Shown piece by piece: positions 9,535 to 17,926 of a DNA stretch of 64,000 nucleotides (the first letter of the stretch is position 1; each line of letters starts with the position of its first letter). Where the stretch lies: the NCBI GenBank assembly GCA_025352665.1, contig JANXSM010000138.1, positions 1 through 64,000 of the forward strand. Reading direction: 5' to 3'. A program made the position numbers and the translations under genes. The notes beneath the pieces were generated by a model. It saw only the letters and a list, made by a program, of their open reading frames with translations, was not told the origin of the DNA and did no database searches. This stretch comes from Rhodospirillales bacterium (GTDB lineage: Bacteria > Pseudomonadota > Alphaproteobacteria > Acetobacterales > Acetobacteraceae).

Positions 9535-10293
9535 TCAGGCGGAGCTTGACGCCAGACTCCGATTTGCGTCCTGACCAAAATACGCGTGTTCGAGGCGGGC
9601 TGGCAGATCGGCCTCGTCAGCAGAGGCGGTCAACACGATCCGCCCCTGCGCCAATGCGTAAAGCCGATCCGCGACAGCAAGCGCCTTTTCGATTAACTGC
9701 TCCACCAGCAACACGGCGGTGCCGGCAGCGCGCAGTTGGGCCAATACGCCGAACACCCGGTCCACCAGAACGGGCGACAGGCCGGCTGATGGTTCGTCCA
9801 GCATCAACAGGCGCGGGCGTCGCACCAGGCCCTGTGCCACCGCCAGCATCTGTTGTTGACCGCCGCTCAACGCACCAGCCAGCGCATGGCGTTTGGCCGC
9901 GATTTCGGGGAAGTAGTCCAGTGCCGCCGCAACTCTTGCCATCCGCTCCGCGCGCGGCAAGTCGTAGCCTGCCAGCAGCAGGTTGTCGCTGACGGTGCTT
10001 TGCGTGAACACCCGGTGGCCTTCCACCACATGCACCAATCCCAGCGCGCCGCTTTCGCGCGGACCTTTGCGGTGCAGGCTGTGGCCAGCGAAGTCAATCG
10101 CACCTTCGCTCCACGGCAGAAGACCCGAGATCGCGCACAGCAGCGTGGTCTTGCCGGCTCCGTTGGGGCCGAGCAGCGTGACCAGCTCGCCGGGCATGAT
10201 GTGCATGTCGACACCAAACAGGATGCCGACCTTGCCGTATCCGGCATGCAGATTTTTCACGCGCAGCAACGGTTCAGCCGCCGAGATACGCAC
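9535..10293 (-). CDS. livF: Branched-chain-type ABC transporter ATP-binding protein LivF
   Basis: A 252-residue ATPase with Walker A GPNGAGKTT, signature LSGGQQQMLAVAQGL and Walker B LLMLDEPSAGLSP. The short length and C-terminal AYFGQ end are typical of LivF. Its start overlaps the 3' end of the LivM-LivG fusion gene by 20 bp, so the two are co-translated. It is the last gene of the leftward Liv-type operon. Confidence 0.9.
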   Translation of the reverse strand: MRISAAEPLLRVKNLHAGYGKVGILFGVDMHIMPGELVTLLGPNGAGKTTLLCAISGLLPWSEGAIDFAGHSLHRKGPRESGALGLVHVVEGHRVFTQSTVSDNLLLAGYDLPRAERMARVAAALDYFPEIAAKRHALAGALSGGQQQMLAVAQGLVRRPRLLMLDEPSAGLSPVLVDRVFGVLAQLRAAGTAVLLVEQLIEKALAVADRLYALAQGRIVLTASADEADLPARLEHAYFGQDANRSLASSSA

Positions 10294-12079
10294 TGACGAC
10301 CTCCTTGTGCACGCGGATTTCTGCCGGTGTGCCGTGCGCCAGCACGCGGCCGAGATTGAGGACGGTGATCTGGTCGCAGATTTCGAAGATCAGGTCGGCG
10401 TGATGCTCCACCAGCAGCACCGCAACGCCTGCGCGGCTGATGGCGCGGATCAATGTGCCGAGCCGCAGGATTTCGGTGGCCGATAATCCGGCGGCCGGTT
10501 CGTCGAGCAGGAGAAGCCGCGGGCACAGCATCAGGCCGCGAGCAATCTCCAGAAATCGTAGCTCGCTGTGCTGCAAATGATCGGCGCGCACGTCTTCCAA
10601 AGCGCCGAGTCCTACGACTTCAAGGGCCAGGCGCGCGGTTTGGCGGATGGCGGCCTCGTCGCGGTGGGACCGTGGCAGCGACAGCAGCGCTTCGACAAAG
10701 CTGGCACGACCGGACAATGTGCCGCCGACCATGACGTTCTCCAGCACTGAGGCCGCACCGATGATCCGCGGGGTCTGGAATGTGCGGCAGATGCCCAGCG
10801 CGGCGCGGCCGACGGGTTGGCCTGGCGGCAGATCTGTATCCCCCAACACGATGCGCCCTTGCTGCGGCCTGTAGTAGCCCGAGATCACGTTGAGGGTCGT
10901 GGTCTTGCCACTGCCGTTCGGGCCGATCAGTCCATGCACCTCGCCAGGGCGCACCGACAGCGTCAGGCCGTCTATCGCGCGCAGGCCGCCAAAGCTGAGT
11001 ACCACGTCCGACAAGGTCAGGTTCTGCGCTGATCTGGCGGTGCCGAGCAGGCGGCCAAGAGATGCAATATTCGGCACGATGGCGCGGTTGGCGGCCAATG
11101 GCTGGCGGTTGCTGCGATCCAGCAGGGCGGCGATCCCACCCGGCATGGCCAGCACGATCACCAGCAGCAGGCCAGCATAGACGAACGTAGACCACGCGGC
11201 CAAAGGAGCCGCGATTTCGGGCAGCAAGGTCAGCAAGATGGTGCCCAGCAGCGGTCCGAGAATGGAGCCGCGACCGCCGATCAGAACGGAGATGAAGAAT
11301 AGCAGCGAGAGGTCGAAGGTGAAGGCATCTGGCGTGATGTAGGTCTGCAGCGTGGCGAACAGACCGCCGGCGAGGCCCGCGGCGGCGCCGGCGAACAGGA
11401 ACACGCAGACAAGGACGGCCGGCTTGGAAATGCCGTTTGCCTCAGCGGCCACCTCAGCGTCGCGCGTGGCGATCAAGGCTCGGCCGAACCGGCTATGGGC
11501 GATATTGGCGGACATGATCGTGGCCACCACGGCCAGCCCGACGCACAGGCCATACAGCCCCCATGCACTGTCGAACGGGGCTGGCAGGCTAGGGCCGCTG
11601 AGGCCGATGCCGCCACCGGTCACGCTCTGCCAGCCGAGGGCGATCTGGGTGACAATGGTGGCAAAACCCAGCGTCGTCATGGCGAAATAGAAGGTGCGCA
11701 ACCGCAGCGCCGGCAGCCCGACAACCAGGCCGAAGCCAGCACCGACTGCGGCTGCCGCCAACAGGGCCAGGGCAGGCGAGATTTCCGTCATCAGATTGCC
11801 GGCGGCAAGGATGCTGGCGGTGTAGGCGCCGATCGCAAACAGCGCTACGTAGCCGATGGCCAACTGGCCTGCGAAGCCCACGATCAAATTGAGCCCGGCG
11901 ACCAGAATCCAATAAATCGCAGCTCTGGTGCCGATCAACGCACGGTAGTCGTTGCCCCAGAGCGGCAACAGCGCGAGGAAAACAAGAATGGCCAGGAATG
12001 GTGCGAGGGACGCAAGACGGTGGCTCGGCTGTGCCGCCCGTATCCGCGAAGCCGGCAAGGTCCGATCGCTCGCCATCAC
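10274..12079 (-). CDS. Fused LivM permease and LivG ATPase of a Liv-type ABC transporter
   Basis: A 601-residue fusion. Residues 1 to about 330 form a LivM-like permease with eight or more hydrophobic segments (e.g. LIVGFAGQLAIGYVALFAIGAYTASILAA and GGRGSILGPLLGTILL). Residues from about 350 to the end form a LivG-like ATPase with Walker A GPNGSGKTT, a LivG-type signature HSELRFLEIARGL and Walker B LLLLDEPAAGLS. Fusion of these two subunits is known in some alpha- and betaproteobacteria. It overlaps livH by 4 bp (ATGA type) and livF by 20 bp. Substrate is unknown; the two enolase-superfamily genes upstream suggest a carboxylate or sugar acid rather than amino acids. Confidence 0.9.
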   Translation of the reverse strand: MMASDRTLPASRIRAAQPSHRLASLAPFLAILVFLALLPLWGNDYRALIGTRAAIYWILVAGLNLIVGFAGQLAIGYVALFAIGAYTASILAAGNLMTEISPALALLAAAAVGAGFGLVVGLPALRLRTFYFAMTTLGFATIVTQIALGWQSVTGGGIGLSGPSLPAPFDSAWGLYGLCVGLAVVATIMSANIAHSRFGRALIATRDAEVAAEANGISKPAVLVCVFLFAGAAAGLAGGLFATLQTYITPDAFTFDLSLLFFISVLIGGRGSILGPLLGTILLTLLPEIAAPLAAWSTFVYAGLLLVIVLAMPGGIAALLDRSNRQPLAANRAIVPNIASLGRLLGTARSAQNLTLSDVVLSFGGLRAIDGLTLSVRPGEVHGLIGPNGSGKTTTLNVISGYYRPQQGRIVLGDTDLPPGQPVGRAALGICRTFQTPRIIGAASVLENVMVGGTLSGRASFVEALLSLPRSHRDEAAIRQTARLALEVVGLGALEDVRADHLQHSELRFLEIARGLMLCPRLLLLDEPAAGLSATEILRLGTLIRAISRAGVAVLLVEHHADLIFEICDQITVLNLGRVLAHGTPAEIRVHKEVVSAYLGG

Positions 12080-12933
12080 ACGCGCCGTGCCACGGTGGAG
12101 CCGAACAGGCCTTGGGGAGCGGCGAGCAAGACGATGATGAACAGAACAAACACCGCCACCGAAGCGAAAATGCCACCGACCATGAAATTGGCCGCCTGCT
12201 GGAACAGCCCCAGAGCCAGGCCGCCGATCAGAGCACCGCGGTTGTTTCCGAGCCCACCGAGAGCCACCGGAATGAAGCCATAGAAATTCAACTGCGATCC
12301 GTTGGCGAAAAACGCCAGCATCAGTTCGCCCCCGGAAAATCCGGCCAGGCCGCCAACGACTGCCGCCAATGCGTAACTGGCCACGCGCAGATTGCGCTCC
12401 GGCAGACCCAGCGCGCGGGCGGCGAAATTATCCTCGGCCACGGCCCGAAATGCACGGCCGATCAGCGTGCGGCGATAGAGATATTCCAACGCGCCGATAG
12501 TGGCTGCGCAGGTTACGACCGGCAGCCAGTATTTTTCATCCCAGATGCCAGAACCAATGCCGAAAAGCCGGGGAAACGGCTGCGGTTCGGTGCTCCATTC
12601 AATGGCGGTCACTTGCTGGATCAGCAAAGCGAAGGCCAGAGTCGACAGCACATAAAGATGCTGTTCCAGGCTTTTCAGCACCGGCCGCACGGCAATGAAC
12701 TCAGTGGCGACACCGACGGCTGCACAGCAAAGCAACGTCGCCGCCAGCCCGGCCACCAGCGGAAACCCAAGCCGAAGTATAAACATCGACCCAAGCACAC
12801 CGCCGAGCATGCCCAACTGCCCGGCGGTGAAGCTCATGACGCGAGAGGTTGCAAACATTGTATTATAGGTGATGCCGATGAGCGCGTAGATCGCACCAAT
12901 GGCCAGCCCCGATGCCAGAATCGAGCTCAACAT
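12076..12933 (-). CDS. livH: Branched-chain-type ABC transporter permease LivH
   Basis: A 285-residue permease with seven to eight hydrophobic segments. It has the LivH features GAIYALIGITYNTMFATSRVMSFTAGQLGMLGG near the N-terminus and GGLGNNRGALIGGLALGLFQ near the C-terminus. It starts 108 bp after the substrate-binding protein gene and overlaps the LivM-LivG fusion by 4 bp. It would form one half of the transmembrane pore. Confidence 0.92.
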   Translation of the reverse strand: MLSSILASGLAIGAIYALIGITYNTMFATSRVMSFTAGQLGMLGGVLGSMFILRLGFPLVAGLAATLLCCAAVGVATEFIAVRPVLKSLEQHLYVLSTLAFALLIQQVTAIEWSTEPQPFPRLFGIGSGIWDEKYWLPVVTCAATIGALEYLYRRTLIGRAFRAVAEDNFAARALGLPERNLRVASYALAAVVGGLAGFSGGELMLAFFANGSQLNFYGFIPVALGGLGNNRGALIGGLALGLFQQAANFMVGGIFASVAVFVLFIIVLLAAPQGLFGSTVARRV

Positions 12934-13040
12934 ATCGAATGCGCCTCACGTATCATCGCATCGACCGGAGAAGCCCGATCGATGCAATTCGCGACAAAAA
13001 AATTGAAACTTCAGCCTATACAGTCGGATCAAATACTGTT

Positions 13041-14225
13041 TCAGCTATAGCCTGGGGCCAGAGTAAAGGCGCCAAGTTTCGCTGAATTGGCCGCCGACAT
13101 CACCACCTCGTCAGTCGGATAGCCGTTATGCTGCTCGACGCTGAAGCTGTAATTGCCGAAATTCCCGGGATACCGGTTCAGGCTATTCCAATAGCCAATG
13201 ATGGCATCATTGGACGAGGACCCCGTGGTTTCTACCGCCTTGGCCACCAGGTTGATGGCATCGAAGCCGGCGGCCACCCACCATAGCAGCGTGTCTGACA
13301 GATCCACCTTGCCGGTCAGGCGCTTGACGAACTCCTCGGTGCGCGTCGGCAGTTTGCCGGCGCTGTCGTAACTGCAGCTTTTGTAGCCGACGGCGTAAAC
13401 ATTGTCCCAATACGACTTATTGGAGACCAGACTGGCGATTTCGCCAGACGACAGCGACGGGTGGCCAACACACGGCACGTTCCAGGCCATGGTGCCGCGG
13501 GTGTTGAGCAGGCGGGCGATCATGCCGGTGGAAACGCTCCAGATCACGATGACCTCGGCCCCGGCATCGCGGGCGCGCAGCATGTCCGGCGTCATATCTG
13601 GCTGGGTGGCGTCGATATTCGCCAGATAAACGACTTCGGCGCCGTCCTTTTTGAACGCCTCCGCCGAGGCCTTGGCCGCGGTGACGCCGTAGCCCGTGGT
13701 GTCGCCGATGACGGCTATCTTGCGCGCCTTCAGGATCTTGAGGGCATAGCCGCGCACGGCATCGTCCCATTGGCTGTTGGACGGCGCGATGCGGAAGGCG
13801 TTGGGGTATTTCTTGACGTCGATCAGGCTGTCGACGACGCAAGGATGCAGGTTCGGCATCTTGCTGCGCGCCATGATCGAGGTGGTCGCAAGCGACTCAC
13901 CGGAATTGGTCGGCCCCCAGATCGCATCCACTTTCAGTTGGCTGATCAGTTCCTGGGTGGCGTTCACTGCCTTGGTCGGGTCGCCCTGGGTGTCGCGGGT
14001 GATGATCTCGATCTTGCGGCCCTTCACCCCGCCGGCCGCGTTGATGCTGTCGGTGGCGAATATCAGGCCGCGGTTGAAGCCGATCGCCGGGGCCGAACTG
14101 GCCCCTGTGAGGGAGGCGAGCCAGCCGATGCGCAGCGGTTCGTTGGCCGCATGCGCCGGGCGCGCGAGACTGATGGCCGATGTCGCGGCGGCGGCGAGTG
14201 CGAGTGAGCGGCGTGTGAGCAGCAT
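13041..14225 (-). CDS. livK: Liv-type ABC transporter substrate-binding protein
   Basis: A 394-residue periplasmic binding protein of the Peripla_BP_6 family. The start at 14225 is chosen because GGGAGA lies 7-12 bases upstream and it gives a twin-arginine-like signal peptide (LLTRRSLALAAAATSAISLARPAHA). A longer frame to 14363 would bury the signal. The mature part begins EPLRIGWLASLTGASSAPA, the standard ligand-binding opening. It is encoded between the enolase-superfamily genes and the permeases in the same orientation. The ligand cannot be predicted from sequence. Confidence 0.9.
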   Translation of the reverse strand: MLLTRRSLALAAAATSAISLARPAHAANEPLRIGWLASLTGASSAPAIGFNRGLIFATDSINAAGGVKGRKIEIITRDTQGDPTKAVNATQELISQLKVDAIWGPTNSGESLATTSIMARSKMPNLHPCVVDSLIDVKKYPNAFRIAPSNSQWDDAVRGYALKILKARKIAVIGDTTGYGVTAAKASAEAFKKDGAEVVYLANIDATQPDMTPDMLRARDAGAEVIVIWSVSTGMIARLLNTRGTMAWNVPCVGHPSLSSGEIASLVSNKSYWDNVYAVGYKSCSYDSAGKLPTRTEEFVKRLTGKVDLSDTLLWWVAAGFDAINLVAKAVETTGSSSNDAIIGYWNSLNRYPGNFGNYSFSVEQHNGYPTDEVVMSAANSAKLGAFTLAPGYS

Positions 14226-14283
14226 GTGATTTCTCCCTGGACTTTTTTTGAATGCACGGCCCGTCTTGTCGCGGGTCTCGCCG

Positions 14284-15366
14284 TCACCCCACCAGATGCT
14301 GTACCCGGCTGCTGTTGAAGGTAAAGCCCCAACCGGGGCGTTCCGGCACCAGAGCGTCACCATCTTGAAATTCTAGCGCCTCATTATACAGCTCGGAAAA
14401 CCATGGCATGTATTCGAGGAAGTTCGAATTACTCAGCCCGCACAGCACCTGGATGCTTGTTTCGGGAAACAAATGGCTAGACACAGCGATGTCATGGCTC
14501 TCGGCCATATGGCCCACGCGCATGAACTCGCTGACGCCGCCGACACGTTGCAGATCGGGCATCAGGACATCAGCCGAGCGCAGCTCCAGCATGGAGCGAA
14601 AGCCATAGCGCGTGTATTCGGTCTCGCCGCTGGCGATGGGCGTATCGAGGGCCGCAGCGACTCGGGCGAGCCCGTCGAGATCCCAGGCCGGAAGCGGCTC
14701 CTCGAACCAAGTGAGATCGAATTCTTCGAGCATGCGGCCGAGCCGTATGGCCTGTGCCTCACCCAGCCCCTGGTTGGCGTCAACCATGAGCTTGATGCCC
14801 GGGCCAATGGCCGCGCGGACCGCGCGCACGCGTTCGATGTCGCCGTGCGGATCGGACGAGCCAACGCGCATCTTCATCGCCCGAAACCCCTGCGTCACGA
14901 ACCCCTGGGCTTCCGCGGCAAGTGCATCAATGCTGCGGTCGAGCCACAGCCCGCCGCTATGGTAGGCCTGCACGCGGGTCTTGGCGCCGCCGAGCAAGCG
15001 GTAGATCGCCAGATTGCTCGCCTTGCCCAACGCATCCCACAACGCCCCGTCGATGGCGGAAATCCCCACCACCGCCACGCCTTTATGGCCCAGGAAGTTG
15101 ATGTCCTTCCACGCGCGCGCCCAGAAGCCGGCAATGTGGCCGGCATCATGGCCGATCACGACATCGCCGAGTTCCTCGACCATCTGCTGCAGCACGCGGG
15201 TGCGGCGATGATTGAGAGTGAACACCATGTTCTCGCCGGTGATCCCGGCATCGGTGTGCACGGTGACCAGGATGCAGCCGAAGCCCGTGATGGGCCCGAG
15301 GGCGCTGATGATCGGCACCGGCAATTTGACCGGCACAACCTGGGTTTCGACGCGAACGACTTTCAT
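14284..15366 (-). CDS. Enolase-superfamily (mandelate racemase/muconate lactonizing) enzyme, copy 2
   Basis: A 360-residue protein with the N-terminal capping domain and TIM barrel of the MR/MLE branch. Visible active-site elements are KMRVG after the second barrel strand, metal ligands in VDANQG, WFEEPLP and SGETEYTR, DLQRVGG, and a His in SSHLFPE that can serve as base. Members abstract the alpha-proton of a carboxylate (racemases, sugar-acid dehydratases). It starts inside the stop of the neighbouring enolase-superfamily gene (4-bp overlap) and precedes the Liv-type binding protein by 58 bp. A sugar-acid dehydratase or racemase is likely; the precise substrate is not determinable. Confidence 0.87.
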   Translation of the reverse strand: MKVVRVETQVVPVKLPVPIISALGPITGFGCILVTVHTDAGITGENMVFTLNHRRTRVLQQMVEELGDVVIGHDAGHIAGFWARAWKDINFLGHKGVAVVGISAIDGALWDALGKASNLAIYRLLGGAKTRVQAYHSGGLWLDRSIDALAAEAQGFVTQGFRAMKMRVGSSDPHGDIERVRAVRAAIGPGIKLMVDANQGLGEAQAIRLGRMLEEFDLTWFEEPLPAWDLDGLARVAAALDTPIASGETEYTRYGFRSMLELRSADVLMPDLQRVGGVSEFMRVGHMAESHDIAVSSHLFPETSIQVLCGLSNSNFLEYMPWFSELYNEALEFQDGDALVPERPGWGFTFNSSRVQHLVG

Positions 15367-16502
15367 ACATCTCTCCGCTGGCTGGTCCGGGTAATCTCGC
15401 CCTTGGCATAGCGTGCAAGGATGACAGGATCGGGGTCGCAGCCAAGCCCCGGGCCGTGCGGCACCGCGATCGTGCCGTTCTGCGCCCGTACCCAGGGGTC
15501 AAACGGATTGGCCTCCATGTCCAGCCACAGCACTTCGATCATCGGCTGTTCGACGAGAGCTGCGGCGATATGGAGCGTGGCGATGAAGCCCGGCCCGAAA
15601 TACGGGCTGTGCGGCGCCACCGCGATGGCATTGGCCTGACACAGATGGATGATGCGCACCATTTCGCTGATGCCGCCGAGCTTGGTGACGCTGGGCTGGG
15701 CGATGTCGATGGCGCCGGCGTCGATCAGCGTTTTGAAGCCGAACAATCCCGCCACGTTCTCCCCGGCCGACAGCGGAATGCCATGCCGGCGCAGGCTGGC
15801 GAGACCATCGACATCCTCGGGCGGCCAGACCGGCTCCTCCAGCCAGGTGAGCCCGTCTTGCGCCAGTGACGCCGCCATGGCGTGTGCTTTGGGGGGCAGC
15901 CACGCGCAATTGAGGTCGAGCATGATGGCGGTGTCGGCATGGCCGGTCACTTCATGGGCGGCGGTCTTTGCGGCGAGTACTGCGGCGCGTGTGGTCTCGT
16001 GCAGCTTGATGGCGCGATAGCCGGCGGCGCAGGCAGCTTTGGTGTTGCGCACCACCAGATCCAGATCTCCGTAATTCAGCAAGCTGGCATAGGCATCCAG
16101 TCTGCTCGGCGAGCTGCCACCGAGCAGACGCCAGATCGGCAGCCCCGTGCGCTTGCCAAGCAGATCCCACAGCGCGATCTCGATGCCGGCGTAGCCATAG
16201 ACGAACGCGCCATTGCGGCCGAGCAAATGCACGCTGTGCAAGATGCTGCGGTTCAGTGCGTTGATATCGCTGGCATCGCGTCCGATCATAAGTGGCGCCA
16301 GGATGCTGTCGATGGCGGCCTTGGTGGTCGCGATGGCGGCATGGCCGAACGCTTCGCCCCAGCCAACAAGGCCATCCTCGGTTTCCACCTTCACCAGCAG
16401 AATTTCCAGATGGGTCCAGGGCTGGCCGGCGAAAGACGGGTGCGGGCCTCCCATGGTGAAGGGCAAAGCGACGACGGAGGTCTCGATGGCGGTGATTTTC
16501 AT
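15363..16502 (-). CDS. Enolase-superfamily (mandelate racemase/muconate lactonizing) enzyme, copy 1
   Basis: A 379-residue MR/MLE-type enzyme, the first gene of the leftward Liv operon. Barrel motifs are AIKLHE (a Lys-x-His arrangement rather than the common Lys-x-Lys), metal ligands in MLDLNCAW, WLEEPVWPPED and SAGENVAG, then QPSVTKLGG and APHSPYFGPG with the candidate His base. The Lys-x-His variant and low similarity to copy 2 indicate a different reaction or stereochemistry, so the pair may act in sequence or on epimers. It overlaps copy 2 by 4 bp. Confidence 0.87.
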   Translation of the reverse strand: MKITAIETSVVALPFTMGGPHPSFAGQPWTHLEILLVKVETEDGLVGWGEAFGHAAIATTKAAIDSILAPLMIGRDASDINALNRSILHSVHLLGRNGAFVYGYAGIEIALWDLLGKRTGLPIWRLLGGSSPSRLDAYASLLNYGDLDLVVRNTKAACAAGYRAIKLHETTRAAVLAAKTAAHEVTGHADTAIMLDLNCAWLPPKAHAMAASLAQDGLTWLEEPVWPPEDVDGLASLRRHGIPLSAGENVAGLFGFKTLIDAGAIDIAQPSVTKLGGISEMVRIIHLCQANAIAVAPHSPYFGPGFIATLHIAAALVEQPMIEVLWLDMEANPFDPWVRAQNGTIAVPHGPGLGCDPDPVILARYAKGEITRTSQRRDV

Positions 16503-16912
16503 ATAGCAACGCTAACAACCGCGAGGCTTAAGGTATATCCTTATCGAGCTGAATCTGACCCGCAGAAGTGGTTGGCCAAATTTGGACAGGCCGATAAGTG
16601 GAATCTCTGCCGAGAGCGGCGATGGTACCGCGTATCAGGAGCGAACTGGCAAGGCGTGCACCGCGGACGCAGCGTCCAGCATTCAAGGCGAAGGTGGATT
16701 CGACCATCAGGCAGGCGCTGCTGTGGCAGCAAGGCTCCTCCCGTTGAGTCAGGTTGTAGTTAGGCAAAATATCGCCGCGTAACGGATGTGCGTCGGCGTC
16801 GGCTACCTTGTAGCTCCACCAAGACTTCGAATGCCCGTGCGGGTCGGATCCCGTCTCGGTCGACGCTACAAGAGCATCGACCGAGTGTAAGCGGCCTTAC
16901 GATACCGTCAGG
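16503..16912. other. Intergenic region upstream of the Liv operon
   Basis: About 410 bp containing the promoter side of the enolase-Liv operon. Short open frames exist on both strands (for example leftward 16528-16767), but none resembles a known protein, and codon usage does not stand out. It ends at the IS1595 remnant. No regulator gene is present next to the operon. Confidence 0.4.
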
Positions 16913-17160
16913 CTACGCCCGCTGGAGAACGAAATCACGCTTCGAGGCATCACCCATTCGTGTCACCAGTCCCAGCAAGCTCTCGAATGCGGTGAGCATA
17001 CTGCTGCGGCGGCGGTTCCATCTGAACACGAATTCGACCAGGTAGCACTTCAGGTGCGGCTTTCGCACGCCGTGCAGCGTGCCCATCAGTCATCGCTTGA
17101 GGTTGGAGAAGGCGCGGTTGATCTTCGGCAGCAGCACGTGACCGGCCATCGTGCCGACCA
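16913..17160 (-). pseudogene. IS1595/ISXO2-type transposase, C-terminal remnant
   Basis: Leftward translation gives GHVLLPKINRAFSNLKR, a stop where Trp is expected (TGG to TGA), then LMGTLHGVRKPHLKCYL, VEFVFRWNRRR and a closing AFESLLGL. This is the C-terminal order of ISXO2-like transposases (His-x-AFSNLK-WL-GT-HGV, then EF-FR-NRR). The N-terminal catalytic part is missing. It lies directly next to the IS21 deletion derivative. Confidence 0.75.
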
Positions 17161-17283
17161 CCCTGGGCCGGTGTACGTGCCTCTCCAACCGCCGCTAGCC
17201 GGGTGTGATTAGGCGTGGAAAAAGGACACCTCCGCTGATGGGGTTCATGCTGGCTTCTGGGATGACCGGGGGCCTGAATTGGG

Positions 17284-17631
17284 ATGCTGGTAGTAGAGAC
17301 TGTCGCCAAGATCCGGCGTGCGTTTTTTGTTTAGAAGAAGCCGATCAAGGAGATCTGCTGGGAGCTGCGGGTCTTACGAAAGGTGGTTTGCAAGGTTTTG
17401 TGCTCGGAGGCGACTGAGTTCCGTTACGAACGCGAGACACTGCCGCTTCCCCGGATCGGCCCCTGGCAGTCGGATCTCGACAGCCTGCTGGCGGCCACCG
17501 AGGGCAAATTCCGGCGCGAACGGCTGACGCCGATCCGGATCTTCGAGGAGTTGCGCACGTGCGGCTACGAAGGCGGCTATGATGCTGTGCGACGCTACGC
17601 CCGTGGCTGGCAGCGCGGACACGCGCGATGA
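17284..17631 (+). pseudogene. istA remnant (IS21 transposase N-terminal part)
   Basis: The frame reads MLVVETVAKIRRAFFV, then an in-frame TAG (17332-17334, where Glu is expected), then KKPIKEICWELRVLRKVV and FRYERETLPLPRIGPW, ending after [17 protein letters not shown]. These are the DNA-binding and early core parts of IstA. The catalytic DDE region is deleted. It joins the istB fragment at an ATGA overlap. Confidence 0.8.
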
Positions 17632-17717
17632 CGACCGCGCTGCTCGACCGCCTGACGCACCACTGCGACATCGTCGAGACCGGAAACGAGAGCTGGCGTT
17701 TCAAGAACCGCGCCTGA
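17628..17717 (+). pseudogene. istB remnant (IS21 helper ATPase C-terminus)
   Basis: Thirty codons reading [19 protein letters not shown] and ending WRFKNRA, the conserved C-terminus of IstB. The AAA+ ATP-binding part is absent. Its ATG overlaps the stop of the istA fragment, but this reflects the deletion junction rather than a real gene start. Confidence 0.8.
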
Positions 17718-17926
17718 CGACGTTCGTCCGACCCGCCTCGATCAAGTATGCTCCACGCTGCTGCGTGCTCCTCCGCCTACGGCTGTGAGACACGCAGCAG
17801 CGCGGCAAATCCGCATCGTCGAGGGGGGGCTTTTGGACGCCGATTGAGGGTCCTTTTACAGCGCCGATTGACAATCGCGGAACGGGTTTGCTGGCAAGAG
17901 GGTTTAGATGTTGCGACATGGGATCC

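Larger units (their letters stand above)
17204..17873 (+). mobile_element. IS21-type element, internally deleted (670 bp)
   Basis: Both ends are recognisable. The left end TGTGATTAGGCGTGGAAAAAG at 17204 is partly inverted to the right end (cgccgattgaca at 17873), and the right end carries a second, internal copy of the cgccgattga motif near 17839-17849, as IS21 elements do. Inside, the istA 5' part is joined to the istB 3' part, so about 1.6-1.9 kb is missing compared with full IS21 elements. A perfect 12-bp inverted repeat (17756-17767 and 17791-17802) lies between istB and the right end. It sits about 50 bp beyond the glucan synthase stop. Confidence 0.75.

Noticed and set aside
11998-13050. 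A 350-codon plus-strand frame across livH.
   Set aside because: A shadow of the Liv permease genes; composition rich in His, Gln and Arg and no domain.
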